A stretch of DNA of 64,000 bases from Methylococcales bacterium (GTDB taxonomy: Bacteria; Pseudomonadota; Gammaproteobacteria; Methylococcales; Methylomonadaceae), in the NCBI GenBank assembly GCA_030654015.1, contig JAURYI010000092.1:1-64000 (forward strand), given 5' to 3'. The notes under the pieces were generated by a model, which made no database searches, had not been told where the DNA came from, and was given only the letters and a program-made list of their open reading frames with translations. Numbering within the stretch: the first letter of the stretch is position 1; each line of letters starts with the position of its first letter. Shown one piece after another: positions 53,931-62,846 of the stretch. A program made the translations under genes and the position numbers.

Positions 53931-55121
53931 ATGATGAATTTATCCCTAAAAAATCGTCGTAAACTTTGGCTAAAAGTACACTTGTACCTTGGGTTATTTG
54001 CGGGTGCCGTGTTTGTTATTATTGGACTCACGGGCAGCCTACTGGCATTTGAATACCCGTTAGATGAAGCCTTAAATGCCGACTTAATGACAGTATCCGT
54101 GTATGACAATAAAACCATCATGCCATTAGATGACATTGTTGCCGCTGGTTTAAAAGCTGTCCCTGCTAACGGCACGGTGTTAAATATAGATTTTCCGCGA
54201 CATGAACAACTGGCTTACGCATTGTGGTTTGAACAAGCCTCTGGCAACCCCGATTTTCCGACACGCCATCAAATATTTATCAATCCGTACACAGCAAAAG
54301 TCACAGGGCAACGCCTGCTGATTGATTTTGATCATATCTGGCGCAACCCGTTTAAAGATTTTATTTTACGCCTGCATTACACCTTGGCATTAGGTGAACA
54401 AGGCATGATGATTGTCGGCTTTATCGGTATCGGTTTATTTTTTTCAGTTTTAACAGGATTAATTTTATGGTATCCCAACAAAGGACAGCTTAAAAAAGCC
54501 CTGACCATAAAACGCCATGCCAGTGCTGAACGCTTCAACTTTGATTTACACAAAACCGTCGGTTTTTACAGCTCATTTATTCTGTTATTCGCCATTGCAT
54601 CAGGGGTTTATCTGATTTTCCCTGATTACGGACGCGGCTTGATTAAAGTGTTTTCAGCCATCACCGCAACACCGTGGGGCAATTATAAAAGTGTCGTTCC
54701 GACAGGCGATAAAACGCCGAAAACGTTTAGTCAAATAACCGCGATTACCGATGCCTATTTTCCAGACGGCTCATACCAATTCATCACATTTCCGCAAAAT
54801 AGCGATGATGTTTATTTTATTGGCAAACGGACTGCCAATGAAGTCAATCAGCATCATCCCTATCGGCAACTGTGGATAGACCAATACAGCGGCAACATTC
54901 TGCACACGCAAGATGCCAGTACGCGCACGGCGGGCGATGTCATTGATGAATGGATACGCCCATTACATACAGGTGAGGCATTTGGTCTTACAGGACAACT
55001 TATTATTTTAGTGTTGGGTTTAATACCCTCAGCACTGTATGTCACTGGTTTTATTCGCTGGTTACAAAAACGTAATGCCAAAAAACGCAGCACCCAAACA
55101 CATTCTTTAATAGCGAAATAG
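53931..55121 (+). CDS. PepSY-associated membrane protein (siderophore-iron reductase-like)
   Basis: A 396-residue inner-membrane protein with four hydrophobic segments: residues about 15-38 (LYLGLFAGAVFVIIGLTGS), 165-190, 213-235 and 355-375. Two large periplasmic PepSY-like domains lie between them. His residues flank the helices (KVHLYLG, RLHYTLALGEQG, FDLHKTVGFY, LHTGEAFGLTG), the pattern of the PepSY family implicated in haem-bound ferric-siderophore reduction. The ATG at 53931 (or 53934) is used because upstream residues come from the repeat. Following the TonB receptor, it probably reduces or releases the imported iron. Confidence 0.85.
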   Translation: MMNLSLKNRRKLWLKVHLYLGLFAGAVFVIIGLTGSLLAFEYPLDEALNADLMTVSVYDNKTIMPLDDIVAAGLKAVPANGTVLNIDFPRHEQLAYALWFEQASGNPDFPTRHQIFINPYTAKVTGQRLLIDFDHIWRNPFKDFILRLHYTLALGEQGMMIVGFIGIGLFFSVLTGLILWYPNKGQLKKALTIKRHASAERFNFDLHKTVGFYSSFILLFAIASGVYLIFPDYGRGLIKVFSAITATPWGNYKSVVPTGDKTPKTFSQITAITDAYFPDGSYQFITFPQNSDDVYFIGKRTANEVNQHHPYRQLWIDQYSGNILHTQDASTRTAGDVIDEWIRPLHTGEAFGLTGQLIILVLGLIPSALYVTGFIRWLQKRNAKKRSTQTHSLIAK

Positions 55122-55130
55122 GAAAGGAAA

Positions 55131-55397
55131 ATGTCAGCATTAAATTTATCACGCCGACGCAATGTTAAAGGTCAAGTCGTAAAAACGGCCAACCCATACA
55201 CACAAGAAGATAATGATGATGATTTATTAAGCTCATTTTCTTTACCGCGTTATTTTCAGATACATTTTCAGCATATTCATGAGCGAACCGACAATGTGCA
55301 TGAGGAGTTGGCTGAGCTTAAACTCTATGTCAACAAACTCGAAACCAAGTTGGACGCGCTGTTGTTGTTATTGAATCAGCATCAACGTGAACGCTGA
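55131..55397 (+). CDS. small coiled-coil protein at the end of the iron locus
   Basis: An 88-residue protein nine bases after the PepSY gene, with a strong AGGAAAGGAAA upstream of its ATG, so translation is likely. The N-terminus is basic (SRRRNVKGQVVK). The middle is acidic (EDNDDDLLSSF). The last 35 residues form a leucine-rich amphipathic helix (ELAELKLYVNKLETKLDALL) that should pair as a coiled coil. No family is recognised. Its end overlaps the convergent RND permease gene by 16 bases. Confidence 0.6.
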   Translation: MSALNLSRRRNVKGQVVKTANPYTQEDNDDDLLSSFSLPRYFQIHFQHIHERTDNVHEELAELKLYVNKLETKLDALLLLLNQHQRER

Positions 55398-58300
55398 TAA
55401 CGTTGATTGCCTAAAATCGCATAACACACGGGCGTTAAAATTAAACTCGCCGCCATGCCTAGCAATAAACCTGCTGATAAAGATAAGGTCATCGGAATGA
55501 GAAATTGGGCTTGTGGGCTAGTTTCTAATAGCGTCGGTAGGAAACCTGCAAAGTTGGTGAGAAACGCGAGAAAAATGGGGCGAAATCGTGAGGTACAGGC
55601 ATCACAAATCAATTCGGCGATGGGTTTGTTTGGGTCATTATTTTCTTTTAAATAATCCAATAATACTAAGCTGTCGTTGACCACTACGCCACTGGCAGCG
55701 ACCATGCCGACTAAGGATTCCATTGATAATGGCAAACCCAGCGCAGCGTGAGCTAATACGCCACCACACCATGCCACGGGTGCGGCGAGTAAAAAAATCA
55801 GCGGTTTTAAATACGAGCGAAACGGGATGGCAATCAATACATAAATGACTAATAATGAAATCAGGGTGTTTTGTTGCAACGAAACCGCCATTTCTTTTTG
55901 TTCTTGATGCCCTTGCCCAATATCGATACTCAAACCTGTGTAACGCTGTTGCAAGGTTTTGAGTTCATTGACTTCCAGCTTGTCATACAGCGCGTTGACA
56001 TCGACTTTTTTAGTATCAACACGCGCTTGAACTTTCAAAATACGACGGCGGTCTTGACGCATAATTTTAGCCACGCCATTACTTAAGGTCACGTCTGCCA
56101 AGCTACTCAATGGTACGCTCTGCCCGTTGGCTAACTGTATCGGTAAATCATGCAGATTAGTCAATGATTGCCGTTCTGCACGCGGATAACGTACCCTGAT
56201 TTTGACTTCATTACGCCCACGTTGTAAGCGTTCGACTTCATCACCGTAGTAGGCGTTGTGAACTTGTTCGGAGAGTTGTTCAAGACTGATACCTAAGTGT
56301 TCTGCACTGGGCTTTAGTGTTAAATGAATTTCGGGTTTGCCTACTTCAGCAGAATCAATAACATCATAAACGCCTGTGTAGCTGGCAAGCAGGGTTTTGA
56401 ATTGCTCGGCGGCTTTAACGAGGTCATCGGCATCGGTCGCGCCTAAATCAAATTCAAGGTCATAAGGCACATCGCCTTCTTTATACAAAAAGTCGATTTT
56501 AGTCCGCCCTAAATCACCAATGCGTTTACGCCAATCGTTAATAAAATCTTCAACGCCTAAGCGTTCTCGTCCTTCGGGGGAAAATTCTGTCCAAAAGCCC
56601 GCATTGTGTTCAAAAATCATGGTTTCTAAACCAACTACGACACTGGGTTGATTTGGCTGCGCAGCATTTAATTCATCACGCAAGGCAAAAAAGGCGTGTT
56701 CTACTTGTTTGGCACGGTTGCGGGTTTCGCTGTAAGGCATATCTTCTGGGCTAGTCAGTGATACCCAAAAGCTGTCTTTAATGACATCCGCTTGTAACGA
56801 TAGCCGTATGCGTCCGCTTTCTACCCACGCGGTACATAACAATAACATCACGATGAAACAGGCAACGGTCAGATAACGCCACTGGAGCGCGAATTGTAAA
56901 AAAGGACGGTAGTAACGATTAACAAATCGTTCTAACCATTGATTCAGCCATGACCGTATTCTTGCCAATGTAGAGACGTTGCACTGCAACGTCTGTTCAG
57001 CGGCTAAATGCGACGGCAAAATCAGCAAGGCTTCAATCAGTGAAAACACCAGCGTTAAAATCATCACGATACAAATCGGTTGCATCATGCGCCCCGCCCA
57101 ACCGGGCAAAAATAAGCTGGGTAAAAACGCCACTAATGATACTAAGACCGACAAAATCACTGGCAACGCGACGGCTTGTACGCCTTTAATGGCAGCGTTA
57201 AGATTGGATTCTTTGCCTTGTTCTTGCAAGGAATACACACTTTCACCAATGATAATGGCATCATCGACCAAAATACCCATTGCCAATAGAAAGCCAAATA
57301 AAGACAGCATATTGAGCGACACATCCAGCATCGGCATCAGCCATAACGCGCCCAATATCGAGGTAAAAATTCCCACCCCTGCCCATACCGCAACCCGCAA
57401 TTGTAAAAATAACGTCAATACTAAACACACCAACACAAAGCCGCTCAGCCCATCTTCGATAAGGGTTTGTATGCGTTCATCATAGGCTTGTGAATTATCC
57501 CACCATGTGGTCATCACTAAGCCTTGCGGCAATTTTGCTTGGGCTTCGGCAACGTATTGTTTAACCCGTCGCGCCACTTCAACGGAACTGTGTTTGGTAT
57601 GAATTTCCCAGCCTTGGGCAGTTTCGCCGTTGTGATGCCATTCGGAGAGCTTTTCTTCTAAACCATCTTGAATCGTTGCAATGTCTCTTAGATACAATTT
57701 CGCACCGTTGGCATCGGTGCGTAACACGATATTTTTCAAGCTTTCGGCATCCCCTGCTTTCGCTTGAATACGCAGTGACAATTCACCCGCTGGGGTTTTG
57801 ACCAAACCATTGGATTGATTTAACGAGGCGTGATGAATTGCTTCGGTGACATCATGCAAAGATAACTGGTATTGGCGCAGTTTTTCCGCTGAAACCTCAA
57901 TAGCGATTTCATACGCGAGTTCATTGTAATTGCGTACCAAGCGCACACCATCTATGCGTTCAAGATCAGCCTTTATGGTCTCGCCATAGCGTTGCAAAGC
58001 CAGCGGATTGGTTTCACCGTGCAGAGCAACCCAAATAACCCCAGAATCATCATCGCGGGTGGCGGCTTGTACGGTAATGCTTTCTATACCTTTAGGTAAA
58101 CGCGGAATGCTTTGAATAGTCGCGCGTAAGGTATTAATCATTTGTTCTGAATCAACCTCAGGCAACACAGCAACATTGAGCAGGCATAGTCCTTCGGTAA
58201 TTTGGCTATCAACGCGCTTTACACCTGCGCGGTCATAAATTGCGGTTTCAAGTCGCACACACACCGATTCTTCAATTTCCAACGGCCCTGCGCTGGGATA

Positions 58301-58468
58301 GGAAGCCGTGATGGTAATTTTGTGCAGATTAAAACGCGGAAAAACTTCTTTATCCACGATGTTAAAACCAACAATACCACCGATAAAAATCGTGACCATT
58401 AATAGATTAGCTGCAACTGAATTCGTTGCAAACCACGCGAGTAGTCCTGTCGGCTGTGAATTGGTCAC
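55382..58468 (-). CDS. RND efflux permease (AcrB/HAE-like)
   Basis: Proton-driven inner-membrane pump of 1028 residues with the twofold RND plan: helix 1 near residue 15, large periplasmic loops (about 40-330 and 560-850) and the central helices with LLAMGILVDDAIIIGESVYS and the later VAASGVVVNDSLVLLDYL. The charged residues for proton relay are partly the HAE-type Asp pair (VDDA). It starts at GTG (58468), overlapping the adaptor stop by four bases (GTGA). Residues about 492-499 are encoded by a perfect 21-bp palindrome in a loop region. Together with the next two genes it forms a complete tripartite pump. Confidence 0.92.
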   Translation of the reverse strand: MTNSQPTGLLAWFATNSVAANLLMVTIFIGGIVGFNIVDKEVFPRFNLHKITITASYPSAGPLEIEESVCVRLETAIYDRAGVKRVDSQITEGLCLLNVAVLPEVDSEQMINTLRATIQSIPRLPKGIESITVQAATRDDDSGVIWVALHGETNPLALQRYGETIKADLERIDGVRLVRNYNELAYEIAIEVSAEKLRQYQLSLHDVTEAIHHASLNQSNGLVKTPAGELSLRIQAKAGDAESLKNIVLRTDANGAKLYLRDIATIQDGLEEKLSEWHHNGETAQGWEIHTKHSSVEVARRVKQYVAEAQAKLPQGLVMTTWWDNSQAYDERIQTLIEDGLSGFVLVCLVLTLFLQLRVAVWAGVGIFTSILGALWLMPMLDVSLNMLSLFGFLLAMGILVDDAIIIGESVYSLQEQGKESNLNAAIKGVQAVALPVILSVLVSLVAFLPSLFLPGWAGRMMQPICIVMILTLVFSLIEALLILPSHLAAEQTLQCNVSTLARIRSWLNQWLERFVNRYYRPFLQFALQWRYLTVACFIVMLLLCTAWVESGRIRLSLQADVIKDSFWVSLTSPEDMPYSETRNRAKQVEHAFFALRDELNAAQPNQPSVVVGLETMIFEHNAGFWTEFSPEGRERLGVEDFINDWRKRIGDLGRTKIDFLYKEGDVPYDLEFDLGATDADDLVKAAEQFKTLLASYTGVYDVIDSAEVGKPEIHLTLKPSAEHLGISLEQLSEQVHNAYYGDEVERLQRGRNEVKIRVRYPRAERQSLTNLHDLPIQLANGQSVPLSSLADVTLSNGVAKIMRQDRRRILKVQARVDTKKVDVNALYDKLEVNELKTLQQRYTGLSIDIGQGHQEQKEMAVSLQQNTLISLLVIYVLIAIPFRSYLKPLIFLLAAPVAWCGGVLAHAALGLPLSMESLVGMVAASGVVVNDSLVLLDYLKENNDPNKPIAELICDACTSRFRPIFLAFLTNFAGFLPTLLETSPQAQFLIPMTLSLSAGLLLGMAASLILTPVCYAILGNQRYQRSR
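56974..56994. repeat. 21-bp palindrome inside the RND permease coding sequence
   Basis: AGACGTTGCA / TGCAACGTCT around a central C. The sequence type (GTAGAGACGTTGCA...) is a known kind of dispersed repeat. It encodes about TLQCNVSTL in a cytoplasmic loop between pump halves' helices. Confidence 0.5.
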
Positions 58469-59628
58469 TGACTTGCGCCCACTTGAACGATCATGCCTTC
58501 AATGGGTAAATCAATGCCTGAGGTGATAATGCGTTCACCTGCTTGCAGGCCATTTTGTATTAAAACCCGATTGGCTTCGGTGCGTAACACGTCAAGATGG
58601 CGGCTGTGTAGCTGTTGATGATTATCAACGATTAATACCTGTTGCGCGGCATTAATCGCCTGTTGTGGTAAGGCGAACACGTTGTCCAAGGTTTTGCCTT
58701 GAATGTCGGCTTCGACAAATAGCCCGTTTAATAATGGAGCTTCATCAGACCTGCGAGGTTTTAAAAACCTCGCAGGTCTTGGTTGCTGTACTTCGGCGAC
58801 TAGGTATAACACGCCTGTACTTTCATCAACTGTTCCCTCAGTACGCACAATATGGGCTTGCCACGTTTGCAGTGCGCCTGCCAGTTTCGCAGTCAAAGTC
58901 ACTTCAACAGGATTTTGTTTAACATCATTTAACGCTATATCGAGATAAGCCAATTGTTCTAAGGCTATCGGCAAGCGAATTTCTGCCACATCAGTCGCAT
59001 AAAGCCGCGCCAGTTTTTCTCCCGTTTGTATCACTTGCCCTAAAGCAACCGCTTTGCTGTAAAAACGCCCTGTAAACGGGGCGCGTAGTTCACAACGACT
59101 GCGCTGATTAGTCGCTTGCAGCAACGTACTTTCAGCGGCTTTTAATTTAGCGCGGGCTTCGGTGAGTTGCGGTTCACGCATGACTAAAGCCGACGGTTGA
59201 CCCGTGCCTAAGGCTTGCCATTCTGTTCGCGCTTGGTCGGCTTGGGCTTGTTCCGTTGCCAGTTGGCGTTTTGCTTCGGCAATCTGTGCCTGTGCTTGCA
59301 CGATAGCCGCGTCATAATCGCGTGCATCGAGTCGCATTAATAATTCATCTTTTTTAAACACGCCACCCGCCACAAAATCGGGGTGTAAAAACGTCACTTT
59401 ACCCGCGACTTCGGCAGTTAAATCCAGCTCATGACGGGGCTTAACAATGCCTTGTGAATGCACATTAAGCCGTCGGGTTTCTGGTTTGGCTTCGATAACC
59501 GTGACGATAGGAATATTGTGGTCTGGTTTTTCGGGTTCTAACACAGGGCGCGTGGCAATCAACGCATAAGTCCCTGCTCCACCCAGCAATAAAACAATCG
59601 CTGGCAAAATAATTTTCAGTTTACTCAT
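58465..59628 (-). CDS. RND efflux periplasmic adaptor
   Basis: A 387-residue membrane-fusion protein. It has an N-terminal anchor (IILPAIVLLLGGAGTYALI), lipoyl halves around VKPRHELDLTAEVAGKV and RCELRAPFTGRFYSKAV, a helical hairpin (about 105-175), beta barrel and membrane-proximal domains. Its ATG overlaps the outer-membrane gene's stop (TAATG), and its own stop overlaps the permease start. Residues about 283-294 (RPARFLKPRRS) are encoded by a 34-bp palindrome that is identical to the intergenic copy at 47203; the rest of the domain reads normally on both sides. Confidence 0.9.
   Translation of the reverse strand: MSKLKIILPAIVLLLGGAGTYALIATRPVLEPEKPDHNIPIVTVIEAKPETRRLNVHSQGIVKPRHELDLTAEVAGKVTFLHPDFVAGGVFKKDELLMRLDARDYDAAIVQAQAQIAEAKRQLATEQAQADQARTEWQALGTGQPSALVMREPQLTEARAKLKAAESTLLQATNQRSRCELRAPFTGRFYSKAVALGQVIQTGEKLARLYATDVAEIRLPIALEQLAYLDIALNDVKQNPVEVTLTAKLAGALQTWQAHIVRTEGTVDESTGVLYLVAEVQQPRPARFLKPRRSDEAPLLNGLFVEADIQGKTLDNVFALPQQAINAAQQVLIVDNHQQLHSRHLDVLRTEANRVLIQNGLQAGERIITSGIDLPIEGMIVQVGASQ
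58747..58780. repeat. 34-bp perfect palindromic repeat inside the RND adaptor coding sequence
   Basis: Base-for-base identical to 47203-47236. It is read through in frame on the minus strand, adding a basic, Pro/Arg-rich stretch of about 11 residues to the beta-barrel region. Confidence 0.75.
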
Positions 59629-60989
59629 TAAACGCCACCGCCTAATGCCAGATAGAGATCAATGCGATTATTGATTAATTGGCGTTGCACGGTGAGATGA
59701 TCGCTTTGTGCGGTATAGGTACTGCGATAACTGTCTAATAAAGTCAGAATTTGAATTAAACCCTGACCGTAAGAATACACCGCGAGTTTTCGACTGGCTT
59801 CGGTTTGTTCAACGGCTTCTTGTAAGGCGTGTTCTTGTGCGCGTAGCCATTTTTCAGCGGCTAAGGCTTGCTCAACTTCACGAAACGCGGTGAGTGCAGT
59901 ACTTTGGTATTGATTCAAGGCTTCCTCAGTGAGTGCTTCATTTTTGCGAATATCGCCTGTTAATTTGCCGCCTTTAAATATCGGTTGCACCAAGCCCATT
60001 GCTAAATTCCAAGCGGCGGCGCGGGGGTCAATTAATTCTGCTAATGCCGCGCTACCCGTGCCACCGCTGGCAGTTAAAGCAATACGCGGTAATAAGGCTT
60101 GCTTGGCAGAAAATACCCGTGCATCCATGGCTTGTACGCGATTTAAGGCAGCAATAATATCGGGGCGGCGGGTTAATAATTCAGAGGGTAATCCAGCGGC
60201 GATAAGTGCGGGTGGTGCGGGTAATTTGGCATTTTGTTTTAATTCACCGCTAGGATAACGCCCCAGTAACACTTCCAAACGGCGAGTAATAATCTGCACT
60301 TGATTACGCGAGCTTGCCAGTTGCGCTTCGGCATTGGCTAAATCGGTTAATACTAAACGCAAATCCAAGCCGCCTGTTAAGCCGCGTGTAAAACGTCCGC
60401 GTATTAAATCCGCGATAGTATGGCGGTCTTTCATGGATTGTTCGGCAACGTCTACCTGCAAGTTGGCTTCAATTAAATCAAAATAACTTTGTGCAGTGCG
60501 GGCAGCTAATGACAGTTTTGCAGCTTGCAAATCTGCCGCAACTGCGCTGGCTTCTTGTTCGGTGGCTTGTTGCGTGGCGCGTATGCGTCCCCATAAATCA
60601 ATTTCCCAACTGAGATCAAACAGCATATTAAATGAGCCTGTTGTTTCGGTATTCTGTAAATTGCCACGTTGATAATTCGGCGATACCGCCAACTGCGGCA
60701 AGCGATCTGCGCCGTCAATAATGGCTTGTTGACGTGCGGCATTCACCCGCGCGGCGGCGGCTTTTAAATCATAATTATGTGTCAGTGCATCGTTGACTAA
60801 GCGGATTAAAGTGGCATCAGCAAACGCATTCAGCCATTGCGGATTGATGTTGGTAGCGATTAAGTAATTGCTCGTCCACTGTGCAGGAAATGTCGGACTG
60901 ATAGCCACCGCATCACGAGATGGCATATCGCCACAGCCGCACAATAACAGTAACGCACAGGAAACAGTGGCACAGTGACGCATAAGCAT
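59628..60989 (-). CDS. RND outer-membrane efflux lipoprotein (NodT family)
   Basis: A 453-residue outer-membrane channel, first gene of the RND operon. The N-terminus has a signal peptide and Cys residues in LLLLCGCG (Cys19 is the likely lipid site; the start may be the Met at 60983). The two OEP repeats show LSWEIDLWGRIRATQQATEQEA and PSELLTRRPDIIAALNRV, LVQPIFKGGKL, AFREVEQALAAEKWL and YSYGQGLIQILTLLDSYR. Stop and next start overlap as TAATG. Unlike the channel in the arsM operon it carries no repeat insertion. Substrates of this pump are unknown. Confidence 0.9.
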   Translation of the reverse strand: MLMRHCATVSCALLLLCGCGDMPSRDAVAISPTFPAQWTSNYLIATNINPQWLNAFADATLIRLVNDALTHNYDLKAAAARVNAARQQAIIDGADRLPQLAVSPNYQRGNLQNTETTGSFNMLFDLSWEIDLWGRIRATQQATEQEASAVAADLQAAKLSLAARTAQSYFDLIEANLQVDVAEQSMKDRHTIADLIRGRFTRGLTGGLDLRLVLTDLANAEAQLASSRNQVQIITRRLEVLLGRYPSGELKQNAKLPAPPALIAAGLPSELLTRRPDIIAALNRVQAMDARVFSAKQALLPRIALTASGGTGSAALAELIDPRAAAWNLAMGLVQPIFKGGKLTGDIRKNEALTEEALNQYQSTALTAFREVEQALAAEKWLRAQEHALQEAVEQTEASRKLAVYSYGQGLIQILTLLDSYRSTYTAQSDHLTVQRQLINNRIDLYLALGGGV

Positions 60990-61100
60990 GGGTTGATTTG
61001 CTGTATTTAGAGGGGTTTCATATTGTATGGTCAGTTGTTGTAGACGATAGTGTTATCAAGATACCTCAGTACATCAACCCATATACTGAGGTGGTAGGTA

Positions 61101-61538
61101 TTAATCCCGCAACGGTGTCACCTTACCTGTTGCCTTGAATTCGCGGTAATCGGCTATCACTTGCGCGTGGTCGAATGCCAGTACCTCAGGCAAATTATCC
61201 AGCGTATAAATGCCGAAGTTTTTCGCATCATCTGCCGCCATCGGCATTCCTGTGGCTTCGGCAACGTACACCGCTGTGACGGTGTGTCCGCGTGCATCCC
61301 GTTTGGGATTGGAATAAATACCCAGCAACGCGGTTAAGGTCACATCGAGACAGGTTTCTTCTTTCGCTTCACGCACGGCGGCGTGTTCAACGGTTTCGCC
61401 GACATCGACAAAACCGCCGGGAATTGCCCAGCCGAACGGTTCATAAGCGCGTTCGATTAATACAAACGGACGGTCTGGCTGGTCGATAAGTTCAATGATA
61501 ATGTCAGCGGCGATTAAGGGAGTAATGGGTTTTGCCAT
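61101..61538 (-). CDS. NUDIX hydrolase
   Basis: Hydrolyses a nucleoside diphosphate linked to another group. The 145-residue protein carries the Nudix box at about residues 40-62: GGFVDVGETVEHAAVREAKEE, where the metal-binding REAKEE is intact and the following Gly is replaced by Cys. The ERAYEPFGWAIPGG context is common in ADP-ribose-pyrophosphatase-like members. It is 12 bases upstream of the end of the cinA-like gene, same strand, so the two may be co-transcribed: cinA then NUDIX. Confidence 0.85.
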   Translation of the reverse strand: MAKPITPLIAADIIIELIDQPDRPFVLIERAYEPFGWAIPGGFVDVGETVEHAAVREAKEETCLDVTLTALLGIYSNPKRDARGHTVTAVYVAEATGMPMAADDAKNFGIYTLDNLPEVLAFDHAQVIADYREFKATGKVTPLRD

Positions 61539-61550
61539 GAGTAGTCCTCG

Positions 61551-62732
61551 TTATAGTTTCTGTTGTAAATAGCGTCTTAATAAATCCAGTGCCGATAAGG
61601 CGGACTGGTGTTGTTTGCGTTTTAACGCGCCAGCAATGGTTTGAGTAGTTGCATAAAAACCGTGCGGGGTTACTAAACCGTTATGCAGTATCATCACGCC
61701 GTTTTTGTCGCCTGTGTAAAGCTGAACGAGGGCAAAAGTCGCGCCGCTGGTTGTTTGTAATTCTAACGCGAGTGCCTGTAAATCGGTTTGTTCTGTGCTG
61801 ATGAGTGCAGGTTGATAACGCGCTTCCAGCAGCCAGTCTGCACCGATACATAAACTGGTCAATAAGCCGCAACTGACGGTTTCAATCACTGCCAAGGTAG
61901 AGCCGCCCTGCGTCATGAGGTCATTTAAGACCGAGATTAAATCGCTGTTGGTTTCGCGGGTGTGGTCAATGGCAAATACGGTATCGCCCAATTGCGCGGC
62001 GATTTGATTCACTAATGCGGCTTTTTCGCTTTCAGCGTAGGCAAACGGAAATAATAGTTTGGTTTGTACTTCGCCCAGTTCGGCGCGATAGCCCAGTTGT
62101 ACGTCGTCAGGAATGGCAATGCTGTTCATCAGCTCTTGAATAGCTGATTCACCGATACCGAGTGTTCTGAGTGTGGTTAAATTACTGGGTTGTAATGCAA
62201 AGCGTTCGCTTAGTTGCGGCTGAACTTTATGGGTGTACATCGGTTTCATTTCCGACGGCACACCTGGCATAAACACAAACCAGCACCGCCCGACCTGCAC
62301 AGCAAAACCGGGTGCTGTGCCGTATTCATTATCCAGTCGCTGCGCACCTTGCGGTAATAACGCCTGTTTACCGTTTGATGCTGGCATCACGCGCTGCCGA
62401 TGGGCAAAAAACTGTTCGATGTGTGCGAGTGCCTCGGTATCCAACGTCAACGGCAGATTAAACGCCGTCGCCACTGCCTCAGCGGTTAAATCATCGGTGG
62501 TGGGCCCAAGTCCGCCCGTACAAAGGCAACAATCAGCCCGTTGCGCAATTTCGCCCAGCAAGGTAATCAAGTCCTCTATTCTGTCGCCGACTGTGGTGTG
62601 ACGTGCGACATTGAAGCCCAATGATACTGCTTGTTGCGCTAACCACGCGGCATTGGTATCGACGATTTGCCCTGTAACAACTTCATCACCTTGCGAAAAT
62701 ATTTCTAGTCGTGGATTCATGTAAAAACTCAT
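61551..62732 (-). CDS. CinA-like protein with N-terminal molybdopterin-binding-fold domain and degenerate C-terminal deamidase domain
   Basis: Residues 1-175 form the COG1058 domain (ADP-ribose pyrophosphatase in characterised relatives): LEIFSQGDEVVTGQIVDTNAAWL, TGGLGPTTDDLTAEAVA and VFMPGVPSEMKPM. Residues about 265-393 align with the NMN-deamidase (PncC) domain, but the usual ESCTGG is ETVSCG and the usual GVVAYSN-type block is missing, so that activity is probably lost. The start may be the ATG at 62720 instead, which gives the canonical N-terminus. The neighbouring NUDIX gene suggests nucleotide clean-up. Confidence 0.83.
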   Translation of the reverse strand: MSFYMNPRLEIFSQGDEVVTGQIVDTNAAWLAQQAVSLGFNVARHTTVGDRIEDLITLLGEIAQRADCCLCTGGLGPTTDDLTAEAVATAFNLPLTLDTEALAHIEQFFAHRQRVMPASNGKQALLPQGAQRLDNEYGTAPGFAVQVGRCWFVFMPGVPSEMKPMYTHKVQPQLSERFALQPSNLTTLRTLGIGESAIQELMNSIAIPDDVQLGYRAELGEVQTKLLFPFAYAESEKAALVNQIAAQLGDTVFAIDHTRETNSDLISVLNDLMTQGGSTLAVIETVSCGLLTSLCIGADWLLEARYQPALISTEQTDLQALALELQTTSGATFALVQLYTGDKNGVMILHNGLVTPHGFYATTQTIAGALKRKQHQSALSALDLLRRYLQQKL

Positions 62733-62846
62733 TGGATTAAATGGCTATTGATTTACTGTTTTTTTATTCCCAACTCAGGTTATCCTAACAACAAAAAAAC
62801 GCAACGCAATAACTGCGCTCACTGTGAATAATTTGATAGGATTTTT

